DNA of 64,000 bases from Boswellia sacra (GCA_013180625.2 SNVD02013256.1:1-64000); one strand, 5' to 3'; counted from the first letter of the stretch, positions 42,986 through 55,734 are shown. Numbers and translations are program-made. The notes: a model not told the origin generated them from the letters alone.

Positions 42986-44600
42986 ATGTCCGAGGGAGAA
43001 GCGGATCAACGACTTAAGAGAATTAAGGAGTTTCTCCAATCCTCGAATTTAAGGCTAAATCGGTCAATTTCAACTCCACCTCCAGAATTTGACCTTGCAC
43101 GACATACTTCCCTCCCATCTTCTTGCAGTTCAATCAAATCTGAATCAGAAGCAATGGCGATGGAAAACGATCAGACTCTTAAGGGGTTAGCGGCTCCAAT
43201 TATTGATCAACAACCGCTATGCATAAGCATCAATTTTGAGATAGATTTTGAACTTAAATCTGGACTGATTCATCTCTTGCCTACATTTCATGGTTTTGCA
43301 GGAGAGGATCCGAACAAACACCTCAAAGAATTTCATGTGGTATGCTCAAGTATGAAGCCAACTGGTGTTTCTGAAGAGTAAATTAAATTGAGAGCTTTCC
43401 CATTCTCATTAGCAGATTCGGCAAAAGACTGGCTATACTATCTACCACTAGGTACCATTACCATTTGGAATGAGATGAGTAAACTCTTTTTAGAGAAATA
43501 CTTTCCAGCCTCGAAAGTTACAAATATTAGAAAAGATATTAGTGGCATTCGACAACACATTGGAGAATCACTTCATGAATATTGGGAGAGATTTAAAAGG
43601 TTATGTGCTAGCTGTCCAAACCACCAAATTAGTGATGGACTCCTAATTCAATATTTCTATGAGGGTCTCTTACCAATGGAAAGGAGTATCATTGATGCTG
43701 CTAGTGGTGGAGCACTAGTTAATAAAACACCAAACGTTGCAAGACATTTGATTAGTGACATGGCAGCGAACTCCCAACAATTCAGCAGTCAATTTGAGCC
43801 ACAACTACCAAAAAGAGTAAATGAGGTAAGTACTTCAAACATTGAACAACAACTTTGTGAACTTACCTCTCTTGTAAAAAAAATGGCTGTAGGACATATG
43901 CAGCAATCTTATGCATGTGGAGTATGTTCTGTCATGGACCATCCAACCGACATGTGTCCAACTTTGCAAGAAGGAGATACAGAACAAGCCAATGCCATGG
44001 GTGGATTTCCAGGACAACCAAGGCAAAGGTATGACCCTTTCTCCAATACTTACAATGCTGGATGGAGAGATCACCCTAATTTAAGATATGGGAATCATCA
44101 ACCAATTGCCCCAAATGCCATACCAAATCGACCACCAGGTTTCAATCAACCAAGGGTGCAGCAACCATTTCAAGCACAACCACAACCAGCACCACAACCA
44201 GCTCCACAAAATTCAGGTATGTCTCTCCAGGATATTGTTAAAGCACTTGCCACTAACACAATGCAATTTCAGCAGGAAACTAGGGCAAGTATCCAAAACC
44301 TGGAAAATCAAATGGGACAATTGGCCACTAACATGAGCAAATTTGAGAGTCAAAGCTCAGGAAAATTACCTTCTCAGCCGGTGATCAATCCAAGAGAGAA
44401 TGCTAGTGCTGTAACTTTGAGAAGTGGGAAGCAATTAGAGATTCCACCAAAGAAATCACAAACTGATGAAGGGGATGACACCACTTCCACCATGAATAAA
44501 ACATCATCTTCTAAGGTAAATCCTAAAACTCATATTCCTTCATATGTTACTCCCCCACCTTTTCCTAGCAGATTTGCAAAATCAAAGAAGGAGGAACAAG
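42986..44600 (+). pseudogene. Athila-type gag, element 2
   Basis: The frame opens at ATG 42986 (MSEGEADQRLKR) and is interrupted only by TAA at 43379-43381, probably a changed CAA, since the same frame continues. Capsid blocks are LIHLLPTFHGFAGEDPNKHL, FPFSLADSAKDWLYYLP and YFYEGLLPMERSIIDAASGG (43660-43720). A CGVCSVMDHPTDMCP knuckle-like segment lies near 43915-43960, followed by a Gln/Pro-rich linker. Gag runs without a stop into protease. Better preserved than gag of element 1. Confidence 0.85.
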
Positions 44601-45200
44601 AACAGGAAATCCTGGAAACTTTTCGCAAGATCGAGGTGAATATACCACTTCTGGATGCTATCAAGCAAGTACCTCGTTATGCAAAATTTCTGAAGGAGTT
44701 ATGCACCAACAAGAGAAAGTTGAAAGGAAATGAGAAGGTAAGTGTGGGGGAAAATGTTTCAGTTGTATTGCAAAGAAAAATTCCTCCGAAATGCAAAGAT
44801 CCAGGTACGTTCACCATTCCATGCACCATTGGTAATACCAATTTTGAAAGAGCTATGTTAGATTTAGGAGCATCTAATTAATGTCATGCCCTATTCTATT
44901 TATGCTTCCTTGAATCTTGGACCCCTTGCGGAAACTGGTATTGTAATTCAACTTGCTGATCGTTCTAATGCATATCCCAAGGGAGTTGTGGAAGATGTGC
45001 TTGTGCAGGTGAATCAATTGGTATTTCCAGCAGACTTTTATGTTCTTGAAATGGAGGATGAGACATCTTCCAATCCAACACCGATTCTTTTGGGGAGACC
45101 ATTCTTGAAAATTGCCCGAACTAAGATTGATGTTAATGATGGCACTCTCACCATGGAATTTGATGGCGAGGTGATCGTTTCAATATTTTTGAGGCAATGA
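44601..45200 (+). pseudogene. Athila-type protease, element 2
   Basis: The NIPLLDAIKQVPRYAKFLKE linker precedes the active site AMLDLGAS at 44855-44878. A one-base insertion directly after it (TCTAATTAATG) breaks the frame at 44881. The domain continues in another frame from 44886 with ILLGRPFLKIARTKID near 45085-45132. A one-base loss near 45180 breaks it again. Confidence 0.8.
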
Positions 45201-45800
45201 GGTACCCTAGTGACTTGGATTCTGTTTTTGCAGTGGATGTTATTGATTCTTTGGCACAACAACTTTTTGAGTTAACTCACAAGGATGCATTGGAAGTAGC
45301 CATTAGTGAGCACATAGGGGCAGAAAATTCCAGAGAATCGAGAAAGTTGATACAAGTGTCTACAGAAGTAGAGGAAGCTGTGGCAAGCTTGGATGAGACT
45401 ATAGCTATCACCACAAACAGGTATGATGTTTCGTACATTGAATTACCTTTATCTAATGAGAAACTTCTTCCCTCTGTGATGAAAGCACCTGCCTTGGAGC
45501 TTAAGCCTCTTCTAGATCATTTGAAGCATGTATTCCTTGGTGAGAAAGATACTTTGCCAATCATAATAGCAAAGGGCCTTGCACCATTGCACGAAGAGAA
45601 ACTCATCTGAGTGCTTCAAGATCACAAAACAACCATTGGGTGGACAATCGCTGACATCAAAGGTATTAGTCTAGCCGTATGCATGCACCGCATCTTGTTA
45701 GAAGAGGGATCCGAGCCCACTAGAGAAGTACAATGGAGGTTGAATCCTCCGATGATGGAAGTTGTCAAGAAAGAAATCCTGAAATTGTCAAGAAAGAAAG
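45197..45800 (+). pseudogene. Athila-type pol linker and start of reverse transcriptase, element 2
   Basis: An open frame 45197-45610 carries the region between protease and RT (LELKPLLDHLKHVFLGEKDT). A TGA at 45608-45610 interrupts, then IGWTIADIKGIS and CMHRILLEEGS follow in the same frame. Sequence ends at KKEILKL near 45788; no RT catalytic motif is present. A duplicated TTGTCAAGAAAGAAA marks the break. Confidence 0.78.
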
Positions 45801-45814
45801 AATGTCCTTTTTAG

Positions 45815-46065
45815 TAAGTCCTGAACTGATCATGTAGGCCTTCCCTTCGCTGAGGGGTGAGTACTTACTCCCATCAATCTCTATACCAAGTGGCATGTAT
45901 TCACTTTGATCCTCTTCTTTGCTCAGTGGTGAGTAATCACTGCCATCTATTTCCATGTTGAGAGGTAAGTATTCACTCTCCTCCTTCCCCTCGTTAAGTG
46001 GCAAATGGTCATCTTCAACCACCTTTCTTTTGCCAAGTAGTGAGTACTCTATCTGAATGTCTTCT
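45815..46065 (-). repeat. Tandem 12-residue acidic repeat in Tat gag-pol linker
   Basis: Minus strand. Units such as SEYLPLNMEIDG, SDYSPLSKEEDQ, SEYMPLGIEIDG and SKYSPLSEG follow one another every 36 bases, with weaker copies upstream (IEYSLLGKRKVV and DHLPLNEGKEE). It lies downstream of Tat gag on the same strand and is probably a low-complexity linker of that polyprotein. The frame is interrupted upstream. Confidence 0.65.
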
Positions 46066-48540
46066 CCTTCAAAAGGCCTGTACTAGCTCTGAACTCTTCC
46101 TTGCTCTCACAACTATCATGATCACTGGCAAATTTATAGAAAGTCCCTACTTGCCTTCTAGCTTTATTCTAGGTAGCTCTTACCTCTCTTTTCCTCTCTC
46201 CTTTATTTCCCTCAATCTCCTTCGACTCTTCACCTCTTTCTGCTCACCTTATAGGTGTTTCTCCCTCACTCTTGGACATTACTGTTTCCTTTGCCAATTT
46301 CTTGCCTTCTTCAAAGATCTCACTGACTTTATTCACTATTGCCTTTAACTTCTCTTCAACTTAGGCCTTCATCCGCCTCTCTTCTTCCTCACCATTACTC
46401 TATGCTTCTTCAAAAGAATCGAGCATCTATTGCTCAAATAAGCCAAAGCCAACCATATAGGTATGAGGCACATTCCTATAATTAGGAAGTGGATTACGCT
46501 TCATATTTGGCTCTTTTTCTAGGTCAGGAATCCCACCACTATCAATCAGATTTTGCACCTTATGTTTCAACTTGGCATACCCATCAGACTGATGTTCGTA
46601 CACGTGGTGAAAGTTATGGTACCCTCTATTCTACATAACCTATGGTACCAACTTGGGTGCTCTTTAGCTGGTAATGGCATCAACTCCCTTTGTGCTTTCA
46701 CACTAGTGAACACTTGGGACAAAGGCTTACCCAGATTGTTGAATTTCCTTGGTGGCTTATCTACCACACTCACACTAACATTCTTGGTACCCAAACTGCC
46801 AGTTTGATTGGAGTTTCATATATTTTTCTTTAGGAGGGCCTTTTTCCATTTTGTTTTTACACTTTTTATCTGAACCACACTACCATATAGTTCTTTGAAA
46901 CTCCTAATTAGAATTCCAAACAATCTTTCTTTAATGGTTTGCATGTGCACCACTAACCATAATCTGAATTTGGTCCTTTGGTATGACGGTTCATTAAAGT
47001 TGCTGCCTTTGCCCTCCACCTAGCTAATTACACAAAGAATGACTTGTGAGACATCTGTTGAGTGTCCTTTAGATCTTTTAGAGTTGTCTCACATTGGATG
47101 CTATTAGGGATGTAGAAACCTGGGGTTGAGCCAGAGACCTCATTCCCTGTCCCTAGCCTCGGCAAGATATTTCGTTCCCCATCCCCAAAAAATTTCCCAG
47201 ATAAATTGGGGCCGAGGAATGTTATACCAAGGACGGGGAATTTAATTCCCTGGGTATTTACCTGATTTTCAATTTTTTTAATCAAAACATTAATATATTA
47301 CTTATATTTGGTTTGCCACTTAAATCTAAAACAGAAGCGCAGCTTGGTCGTAGCACGGTACCTTGTTATCAAATTTAAGCGAGGTTCGAGCCAGTTAGTC
47401 AGCATGCAGTATCATTCTTTTTATAATTTAACTTCTGTTTTATAATTTGGGTGCCATTTCCCCTCAACAATAGAGGCTTAGCCTGGTGGTTGTATGGCAC
47501 TCTGAAACCCATCAGTTCCCAACTTCAACCCACATTATCGCGCTAGCCTTCATTTTTATTAATTAAATTGGAATTTGGGTTAGGTTGGGCTATAGTTATT
47601 GGACATCATCAATGTCTAATTGCATATATAATTAGATTTAATAAGATTGGGCTAGATATTAAATACAAAATTTGTGAATTTGGGCCCAAACTAATTGCCT
47701 ATATAATGGATTTCAATTTAAATCATATTAATTGTGCATTACGAGTCAAGTCCAGGCAAAGGAGTATGATCCCTACCCTCTTCCTGGCCCCGAGCCATCC
47801 CCAAGAAAATACTCCCTATCCCCGAGCCATTCCTAGGGCATTGCCAGGCCAAGGAGCCAGGTACCTGGCTACGACCAAGTACAATTGCCATCCCTGTATG
47901 TAATGTTTGTATCTATCGTAAACTACTCATTCTAGCTCATTCTAACCCTCTTTCACAGTATTCTCCAATTGGATATACCACTTCATGGCATTCCCATCCA
48001 GGTATTACACAAACATTTTAACAATGAGTTCTTTAGTGAGCCTAGTGGTTCTTATTATAGTAACATTTTGAACTTTGTTGGGAGGCAGCACCATCCCATC
48101 AACTGCATATTCTCTAGGTCCTCTAGTCCATCGACTCCCTTTTTCTTGACTAAAGCCTGTAACTTTTACATCTCTTTGACTAACTTTTTATAGCCAATTT
48201 CTACTCTTTGGCCTTCTCATACTCTTCTTTACCGAAAAATCCATCGTCATGGTGTTGACCATCATTACTACTACCGTTGTTTTATCCATTGTCTCCAATC
48301 CTCTCCGTTCGTATTGTTGTTGTTGTTCTAAGATCCTGATCCATGGGGATTCTAATTATTAGTACGCAGATTCACGGATATTTTCCTATTAATAGTATTA
48401 GATTGAGTCTTCATGAATGCGGTCAAAGTCTCATCTATAGTAGCGACTATCTTTACCAAATTGTCTACCTTCTATCGTATGTTCTTCATATCATCATTTG
48501 CCTTTTGAGGTCGATCCCCCTTGCCCTCCATAATGTCAAT
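46066..48540 (-). pseudogene. Tat-lineage gag on the minus strand, interrupted by a hAT-like insertion
   Basis: Reading right to left: a probable start near 48530 (MEGKGDRPQKANDDMKNIR), a Asn-rich stretch near 48310, the capsid helix region with GNAMKWYIQLEN (about 47985), then, after the insertion 47106-47895, TTLKDLKDTQQM (near 47065), RWRAKAATL, SFKELYGSVV (about 46890) and RKFNNLGKPLSQVF (about 46730). The C-terminal KVQNLIDSGG and NPLPNY (about 46490-46560) are typical of Tat gag. Many stops and frameshifts. Gag core and LTR share orientation with the PBS at 49568-49585. Confidence 0.72.
47106..47895. mobile_element. Possible non-autonomous hAT-like element in Tat gag
   Basis: 790 bp interrupting the gag reading at a clean point, with terminal AGGGATG and CATCCCT inverted repeats. 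GGGGAATTTAATTCCC and other GGGGA-rich palindromes lie near both ends, as in common plant hAT-type miniature elements. No clear 8-bp target duplication can be seen (flanks GATGCTATT and GTATGTAAT), so class is uncertain. Inside are two tRNA-like A/B-box modules: AGCTTGGTCG with GGTTCGAGCC (47342-47392) and TAGCCTGGTGG with CTTCAACCC (47479-47531). Confidence 0.5.
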
Positions 48541-49567
48541 CCTCTGTAGTCTGCCTTGTCTTCTTACCCAGTCTATGATAGCTACCAGGAAAATTTGTTA
48601 GCATGATGAATGTATGCATGTATGCATGAATGCAATGCATGCTCATACATTCACATAACATAGAACCAGATATATTACTAGAGCCTACCAACCTTGTTTC
48701 ACCCGTATAGTAAGTCTTTTTTCTAGGGTTTTCGGCCTTCATCCTATAACGCCAACAGGGGACGTTAGATCAAATTAAAAACTATCTCTAGTATTAGATT
48801 GGATTGACATGGCATCCATATTGCCAAATGTTCTCAAAGACAGAGTTTTAAGAGGTCCGTTGTGAAACTGCCGTATGTAATTGCCAAATCACTCACACTT
48901 TTGAATTGAGATCCTAAGACATTCCATTCTACTCAGCGGCACACAAGCGTTGCATGACCAAAACCGACTCCTTTGTTAACCAAGACAACTATCAGAGGGA
49001 GTTTGACGTCATGTAAGCCTTATATACGCAAACAAAATTGGCCACGCCTTGATTTATCATGGCAATGGCCCAATAACAATTGACATTGAATTTTGATTGG
49101 ATTATACACAATTAATCAGTGCATTGAGGAATGGCCATCAAGTGTTTATACATGGCATATGCGGCTTGTAAAAAGGACACGTTACTGTCACTGGGTTCGT
49201 TTGGTTTCAAAAGTTTCACTTGTGTCAAACTGAAGATTCTAGTGACCCTATAGGATAATTCCTAAGCTGATTACATGGCACTTGGGCCAATCAAGTTCCA
49301 TGGTTTGAGCTCCTCTGAGCAAGAGATGCCCTTTGGGTTGGTCTCTTTTTATACCAACTAAACAGTGCGTGCTCAAAGGTGGTGACACCGATATGAGTCA
49401 TCCAAGGCTTGAGTGGAACACAAGGACTAGCCGCACTGATGCCATGCAGTTGAGAAAAGGATAATTTTGTGCTTTGTAAGCAAAGGTGCAGTGATGCAAA
49501 ACAATAATCAAGAAAAGAAAACCTAAAGCCTCAACATTCCCCATCAGAATTAGCTTCTCTTAAGAAG
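48541..49567 (-). other. Leader between PBS and gag of the minus-strand Tat element
   Basis: No coding sequence supported. Contains ATGTATGCATG-type microsatellite DNA (48605-48645). Shares segments with the leader remnant at 11907-12460. Confidence 0.55.
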
Positions 49568-49585
49568 TCCCTAGTGGAGTCGCCA
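49568..49585 (-). other. Tat-type primer binding site, tRNA-Arg type
   Basis: Minus-strand TGGCGACTCCACTAGGGA matches the complement of the tRNA-Arg 3' end with two mismatches; LTR L3a starts one or two bases away. Confidence 0.72.
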
Positions 49586-49586
49586 C

Positions 49587-51598
49587 TGTGGGTGGGAGTT
49601 CCTCTTTCTGCTAGCAAGCCCTGACCCAAGCCATGGAGGCTAAGTGGATCATACTGGGAGAATGCTTTAGGAGTCACCGCCGAGGTAATCTAACCATGGG
49701 ACTACGTTTTTAAGTGACCATAGCTCGATCCCTTGCTTATGGACCTAAACCACCTTTGCCCTTTAAAAAGGGATTCAACAAACTAGGTACGAATCTTTGA
49801 TCCGCCCAGACAAAGTTTGATGTCCACTAGGGTTCGTTGAGGCTATGGTGTTCGATTAGTAATTATTGTCTATTTAGATCCTAATTTATTTTAAAAGCAC
49901 ATGACAAATTTTATCTTTCATTGCATGTGAGGTGATTCAACCATAAGCAAGGAACTAAACATTAAATATTTATTCAATCAAACATGAGATAAGACGAGAT
50001 CATGATAATATCTACTTCCCTAATGCGATAAAGTAAGTTCAAAAGCAAGGATAAATAAAGTTAAAGGAATTGAAAGCAAAGCACTCCAAGTGTTATTCCC
50101 ACATCAGCCAAATGAGCCATATACTGCGAAAGGGATCTACTATTGGAGAATGGATCCTTGGCAATCAATGCGAATCCATCCATTTCCAAGCATCCTTATG
50201 GCCATACCAACGCCTTGACACTTTAGTGTTGGACCTTACTTTTACATCCATCTCAATCAAATTTCCCACCAAACAATGCTGGTCTATCTACATTCAGCAT
50301 CAACAACTCACCCTTTCGAACCTCCAATCTTGAAGGCAAACATCTTGCCATCAATGCGGCCCATTTATTGTTCATCACTTTCAACATCGTTAAATCAACA
50401 TAGAGTGGTAAAATGGGAAATGAGCGTCTTGCCATCAACACAAGACCACTCACCATCCATTCACTCTCAATTTCGCCAAGTATCTTCAAAACATCATCAA
50501 CAACACAATAGCAATGTATAAAAAATCAACATGCACTGCTAAATAAAGAATGAATCTTAGAGACTCGACTAAACTTAAAGGTGCTAACTATCCTATTACA
50601 CTAATATTCATTTCATACTTATTAAACATTGTAAATCATGTAAACAACACATAAACATGTTGTAACCATTAAACATATTGAAACAACGCATTTGCCATAC
50701 AAATTAGACATGTGAATGAAAACGAAGATGACTTAAAACTTACAAACATGCTTTCATAAAGCACACACATTGTTTTGATCATATAAACTAAATTAAATTC
50801 TCATTAACTAAACAATCTAAAGGGGATAGCCCCTTGTTCATATGTTATCATGCATAAATACTCCATAAAACGAGAGAAAACACACATGCATTGCAAGCTA
50901 CCACAAGAGGAAAAAGGGCATTTAACTGACCAAGATCGTAATAAAGTGTCCAAATTCGTAATAAATGTAAAAGTAGCACAAAAAAGTGCTCATAAACTCA
51001 TATTTTGACTAGAAAATTACAAAATGAGGCATATAGACCATATTACTAAACAAACTGCACAGAAATCATATATATCAAGTACGACACATAGTAAGGCATA
51101 AAAACACGAAGAAAAGCATGAAAACATAAATAAGATACGCATGTAATCATAGAAAAGAAGTAAGAATGCATTCATTACCCTTAGGCCCAAGAATTTGTCA
51201 AAACAAAGCTAGAGTGTACAAAACTCAAAGAAATGAGGCTCAAAAGCTTACACAATGTTAAAATGTGTAAGGAATAGTGTTTAGAGGCTGTGAGAATCGA
51301 AGAAATGTAATGCATGCACTCCCAAGTTGACTTGCAACCCTTTCTTCCTTGAAAAATGGTTTTTTTTGGACTATGGCACAAGTGGCGCATGCTAGTTGAA
51401 TTGGCGCACACTAGTACAAACTGGTGCATGCTAGTATGTACAAGCGCATGCTAGTTTAAATTGTAGCAGGCACGTAGCCCTAGGTGAAGGAAATATGGTT
51501 CTACTTTCCTTCGGTTTCGATCATAAGCTATGGTTTTTTATGTTTTTGCACACCGAACTCCTTTTCGACTTGGGTTTTTTGGTTTATCATCATTGAGC
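49587..51598 (-). repeat. Tat-type LTR L3a
   Basis: Minus-strand orientation, placed between the PBS and a second Tat LTR (L3b). It shares the LTR 3' landmark block GGACCTAAAC...AACTAGGTACGA (49740-49790) with L1 and L2 but belongs to a different subfamily. Near 51370-51460 it carries four TGGCGCATGCTAG-type units every about 20 bases, in the place where the other LTRs have GC-rich palindromes. The right edge is approximate. No gene seen. Confidence 0.6.
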
Positions 51599-53875
51599 TT
51601 TAAAACCATAAACGACTATCCAGTGCTTGCATGATGGCAATTTGATCCCTCGCATTGGGATCTAAACTACCCCCATCCCTTGACAGATGGATTTCAAAAG
51701 TTAGGTACGAGCCTCTCGCCCACCCAGATATAAATTCGACCTCTATTAAGGTATACCAAATAAGATAGATATACTTAGTCATATAGTCTGCTTAACGTTG
51801 TTCATTTCATGAACACATTATTCAATTTATCTCCTTTAAGCATGTAAGTTGATTTTCAATCAATGAAAATTGTATATTCATATGTAGAGGGAGGTTAGGG
51901 GACAAGATTACATTTCCTTGCAAACATGGGGGAATAGGAGGAGGATTACATCATTTGTTATTGAACAATAAAATAAAGCAATTCTACTTCTAAACACTTC
52001 AAATATCATATTCATTCATTTGTAATATTCATAGCATATTCATGCAAATCATATCTTCAATAAAAGCAATCAATGCGAGATTCAATAAATAAGGAATTCC
52101 TCACTACCATATGTGAATCTATTCCATGCTTGTCAAGCCTCTACATGCATATTCATACATACATTCGGTTAATCTAAGTGATGGTCATTCACCATCAATG
52201 TGAGTCCGCTATCACTTCATGGCATATTTTCAATCATCAAATTCTAATCACCGTATATTCATACATATATTCATAACAAATCAATAAGAACTCTAATTAA
52301 ACCCATAAACTAAAATCATGGCAATTCTACCTAAATTTGATAATTCTATCACGATAATTCTACCTAATTAAGATAATTCTATCATGGCATTCTTAATATG
52401 GAAATTCTAGCCTAGATATGACATTTCTAGCCTAATTACATCAATCATAGCAAATCTTGGCATTTCTAGCCTATTCATAGTAATTGTAATAAATCATAGC
52501 ATTTCTAGCTGAAAGTAATGAAACTAGCCTGATATTTCAATCAATCAAGGCAATTCTTACCTAATTCTATGCTATTTTCTAACATGCTTCAAAATAAATA
52601 ATCATAAGTTTAATTCCTAATCATGATTCTAATGACATGCTCCTTGCATGATTTTGAGACATTCACAAAGAAATAAACTCGTAATCATGTTTCTAGATAA
52701 AGGAAGGTTAGCAAACTTCCCTTGACATGGTTTTTCATCTTACAGAACAAATAAGAATTAAAACAATTCATAATAATCTTAAACATTGTCTTAAGCATCA
52801 AAATAAGTCCTAAACATGCTTAATCTAAAGCAATAAAAATAAAGAAGAAAATAAGAGGGAGAAGAGAGAACTGCTCTCAGGGCGTACCCTTTTTTAGTTT
52901 AGAGCAATATAAACATCCAAGAAAATATTGAACTAGAAAAGAACTCTTTGGAAGTATCACAAGTATGTCCTATAGGAGAGAAGAGATTTCTAGATAGAGG
53001 TAAAAGTGAGGAGAGGGGCTCCTTTTCTAGTTGAGAGCTGAATTAAAAAATGAAGGAAAAACTAAAAAATGAAGGTTTTAAACGAGATTCTCTAAAATTG
53101 AGTGGAGGAGTGCTGATCGATTGTGGAAGGATCATTGGCCGGTGTTGGATAGTCGATCAATTATGAGAGGATCACCAACCAATGGCAGGACAACCTATTG
53201 ACTGTTTTCCTACTGTCGGCTACTGGCAGCCCACCAAATCCCCATTTTCTCACTGCAATCCTCTTTCGACCTTCAACTGTTCGATCATGTGAAGCTTTTT
53301 GACTTCAACTCTGATTTGTGATTCATAAAATTTCGTGAAAACTAGTCATTTGTATTGTTACAATGGTATCTGATTCATCATCATATCTCTTTTGGATTAA
53401 TTTTTATGGTTTTTCAAAGTCAAATATCAATTTTCAAACTGTTTGGTTGGTTTCTTCTGGACTCTTTTCTTTTTGCTTCCAAGGCCATTTCAGTCTTTTC
53501 CATTGCTCATCACACATTTATGCTTCATCATTGAGCCTAAAAAATCTAGTGTCCATAGCTTGCCCCCTACTTTGAAGAAGTTTTCAAAACACAAAGATCA
53601 ACAAAGTACTCTTACTTGGCCTTTTCTCTTCTATTCTTGGCATCTTCTTCCTCATCTACATTTTATCCAACTTGTTATCATATGCTCACCACTTCAATTC
53701 CTACAAAAGAGGTGTGCCCACTTAAGGGCTAATTAGCATCCCTCTAATACATGAAATGTACTCTTCTAGTATGGACAAATGCATTCTTCTAATGCATGGG
53801 ACATACTCTTCTAGTGCGAACAAATGCATTCTTATAATGTATGGAACGCATCCTTACGATGCATGAAGTGCACTT
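51599..53875 (-). repeat. Tat-type LTR L3b, left part
   Basis: Same family and orientation as L1; matches 12610-14340 directly and L2 in reverse complement, including the repeated TCTAGCCTA-type units near 52320-52560 and the GAGCCTAAAAAATCTAGTGT block near 53535. It lacks the terminal 150-200 bases next to the PBS. Interrupted at 53876 by copia element 2; continues at 60843. Small ORFs here are not supported. Confidence 0.68.
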
Positions 53876-55679
53876 TGTTAGCCCTAAGGCTACATGATAA
53901 TTTTGATGATAACAATACACATTGATTCATTGAGATTTACTAACATGTTTATTTATGTGCAAGAATAAGATTATTGAAATAATTGTAAAATCAAGATGAG
54001 ATTTATTAAAATGAAGTGTTGAAGCTAAGGAGAAGACTACATGTTAAAGGCATCAAAGTTTAAGTACAAGGTTTGATTCAAGGAATGTGATATATGAGCA
54101 ATGTTCTATCAATTGGTCATATATTTCTCTACAAATGTCCAAATAATGTGATTCTTGAGCCTTTGGAAAACTTACTCAATTTATAACATTTCATATGTTT
54201 TAAAGAAATTCAAATTTTAAGTGCAAGATCGTCCAAATCATCATGCAAGGTGAAAGACAAATGGAAGCAGCTGACATGAGCACTGAATACTCTTTTGGAC
54301 ATATCTTGAGCTAGAAAAATCAAAATGACTTGATTCTTGCGGCATTAGAAAGATGACTTAATGGGGCATATTTCATATGTTTTGAAGAAATTCAAATTTC
54401 AAATGAAAGACCGACATAATTGATATGCAATTCGGTGGACTGACACAGAGAAGAAAAATCAACTCACATGAGCACCGAATGGTGTTTTGGCCATATCTTA
54501 AGATAGAGATATCCAAATTCTTTGAATCTTAATGTTTTGGAAAGCTTATTCAAATATGAAGATCTTTTATGTTTTGAAGAAATTCAAATTTCAAACGGAA
54601 GGCTGACAGAATTATCATTCAAGTCGGTGGACTGACACATGGAGGAAAAATCAAGTCACATGAGCACCGAATGGTGTTTTGGCCATATCTTGAGCTACAG
54701 ATATCCAAATGACTTGATTCTTGATGCGTTGGAAAGCTTATTCAAATGTTCAGATCTTTTATGTTTTACAGATTTTCAAATTTCAAACGGAACATTGACA
54801 AAAATGGCAGACAAGATTACGGTTTTTATGGTGGGCAGAAAATTTGGAGATGGTGTCTTCACTTGATTAAGTTCATCTCATTTGCCTATAAAAGGAGCCA
54901 TTCTCCCATGCATTCAAGAAGTGCAAGAGAAGCATCCATCAAGCCACAAATAACAGAAATATCATTTTTAGAGAGCTTTTATATTATTTATCTACTCTTT
55001 GAAGAGAGTTATACTTTTGTTGTAAAAATTATCTTTGTTCTTGTATTGTGGTGAGAGTGAGATATTATTGTAAAGGATAATAGTTATCCTTGAGAGAACT
55101 CTTGTTGTGTGTTATCAAGAGTTGAAGGAAGTTGCCTTGGTGAGGTTGTTCATCAAGAAGAACTCTTGGTGTGGTGTTATCAAGGGTTGAAGGAAGTTGC
55201 CTTGGTGAGGTTGTTCATCAAGAAGAACTCTTGGTGTGGTGTTATCAAGGGTTGAAGGAAGTTGCCTTGGTGAGGTTGTTCATCAAGAAGAACTCTTGGT
55301 GTGGTGTTATCAAGAGTTGAAGAAAAAGTCTTGGTGAGGTTGTTCATCAAGCAAGTTGTAAAGATTTCTACAACTTAGTGGAAAGCTTAGCTCGTGGAGC
55401 TAGGAGCCCGTGGACGTAGGCAAGGTTTGCCGAACCACGTAAATTGAGTTTGCACTCTCTCTATCCCTTTCCTCTTTACATTTACTTGCACTTGTGATTG
55501 TTCATCATTATTATTCTTTTGATTGCATCTTTGATAAATTCTATTTTCATCTTCTTCACCTTTATTCTCAAAGAAAGATTTAAATAATTTTCATCTTTCA
55601 AGAAAAGTTTTCTAAATCCGTTTTTATAAATAAAAACCCAATTCACCCCCCCTCTTGGGTTGCCATACCTGGGTCAACA
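53876..55679 (+). repeat. 5' LTR of copia element 2
   Basis: TATAAAA at 54897-54903. 65-bp units start at 55134, 55199 and 55264, with a degenerate one at 55329. Confidence 0.93.
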
Positions 55680-55681
55680 AG

Positions 55682-55693
55682 TGGTATCAGAGC
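55682..55693 (+). other. Primer binding site, tRNA-iMet type
   Basis: TGGTATCAGAGC two bases after the LTR. Confidence 0.93.
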
Positions 55694-55734
55694 AAGGTTG
55701 CTCAATTTTTTAAATCTTAATCGATTTTTGAGCT

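Larger units (their letters stand above)
41462..45800 (+). mobile_element. Athila-type Ty3/gypsy element 2, truncated in reverse transcriptase
   Basis: 5' LTR, tRNA-Asp PBS, gag, protease and the first part of RT are present in order. The element stops near 45790, inside RT just after the segment VVKKEILKL, where it abuts Tat gag sequence on the minus strand. No 3' LTR lies in the window. It belongs to a different family from element 1: the LTRs do not resemble each other and gag is better preserved. Confidence 0.85.

Noticed and set aside
47341..47400. A tRNA gene
   Set aside because: A- and B-box-like motifs are present, but no cloverleaf with acceptor stem can be drawn; at most SINE-like.
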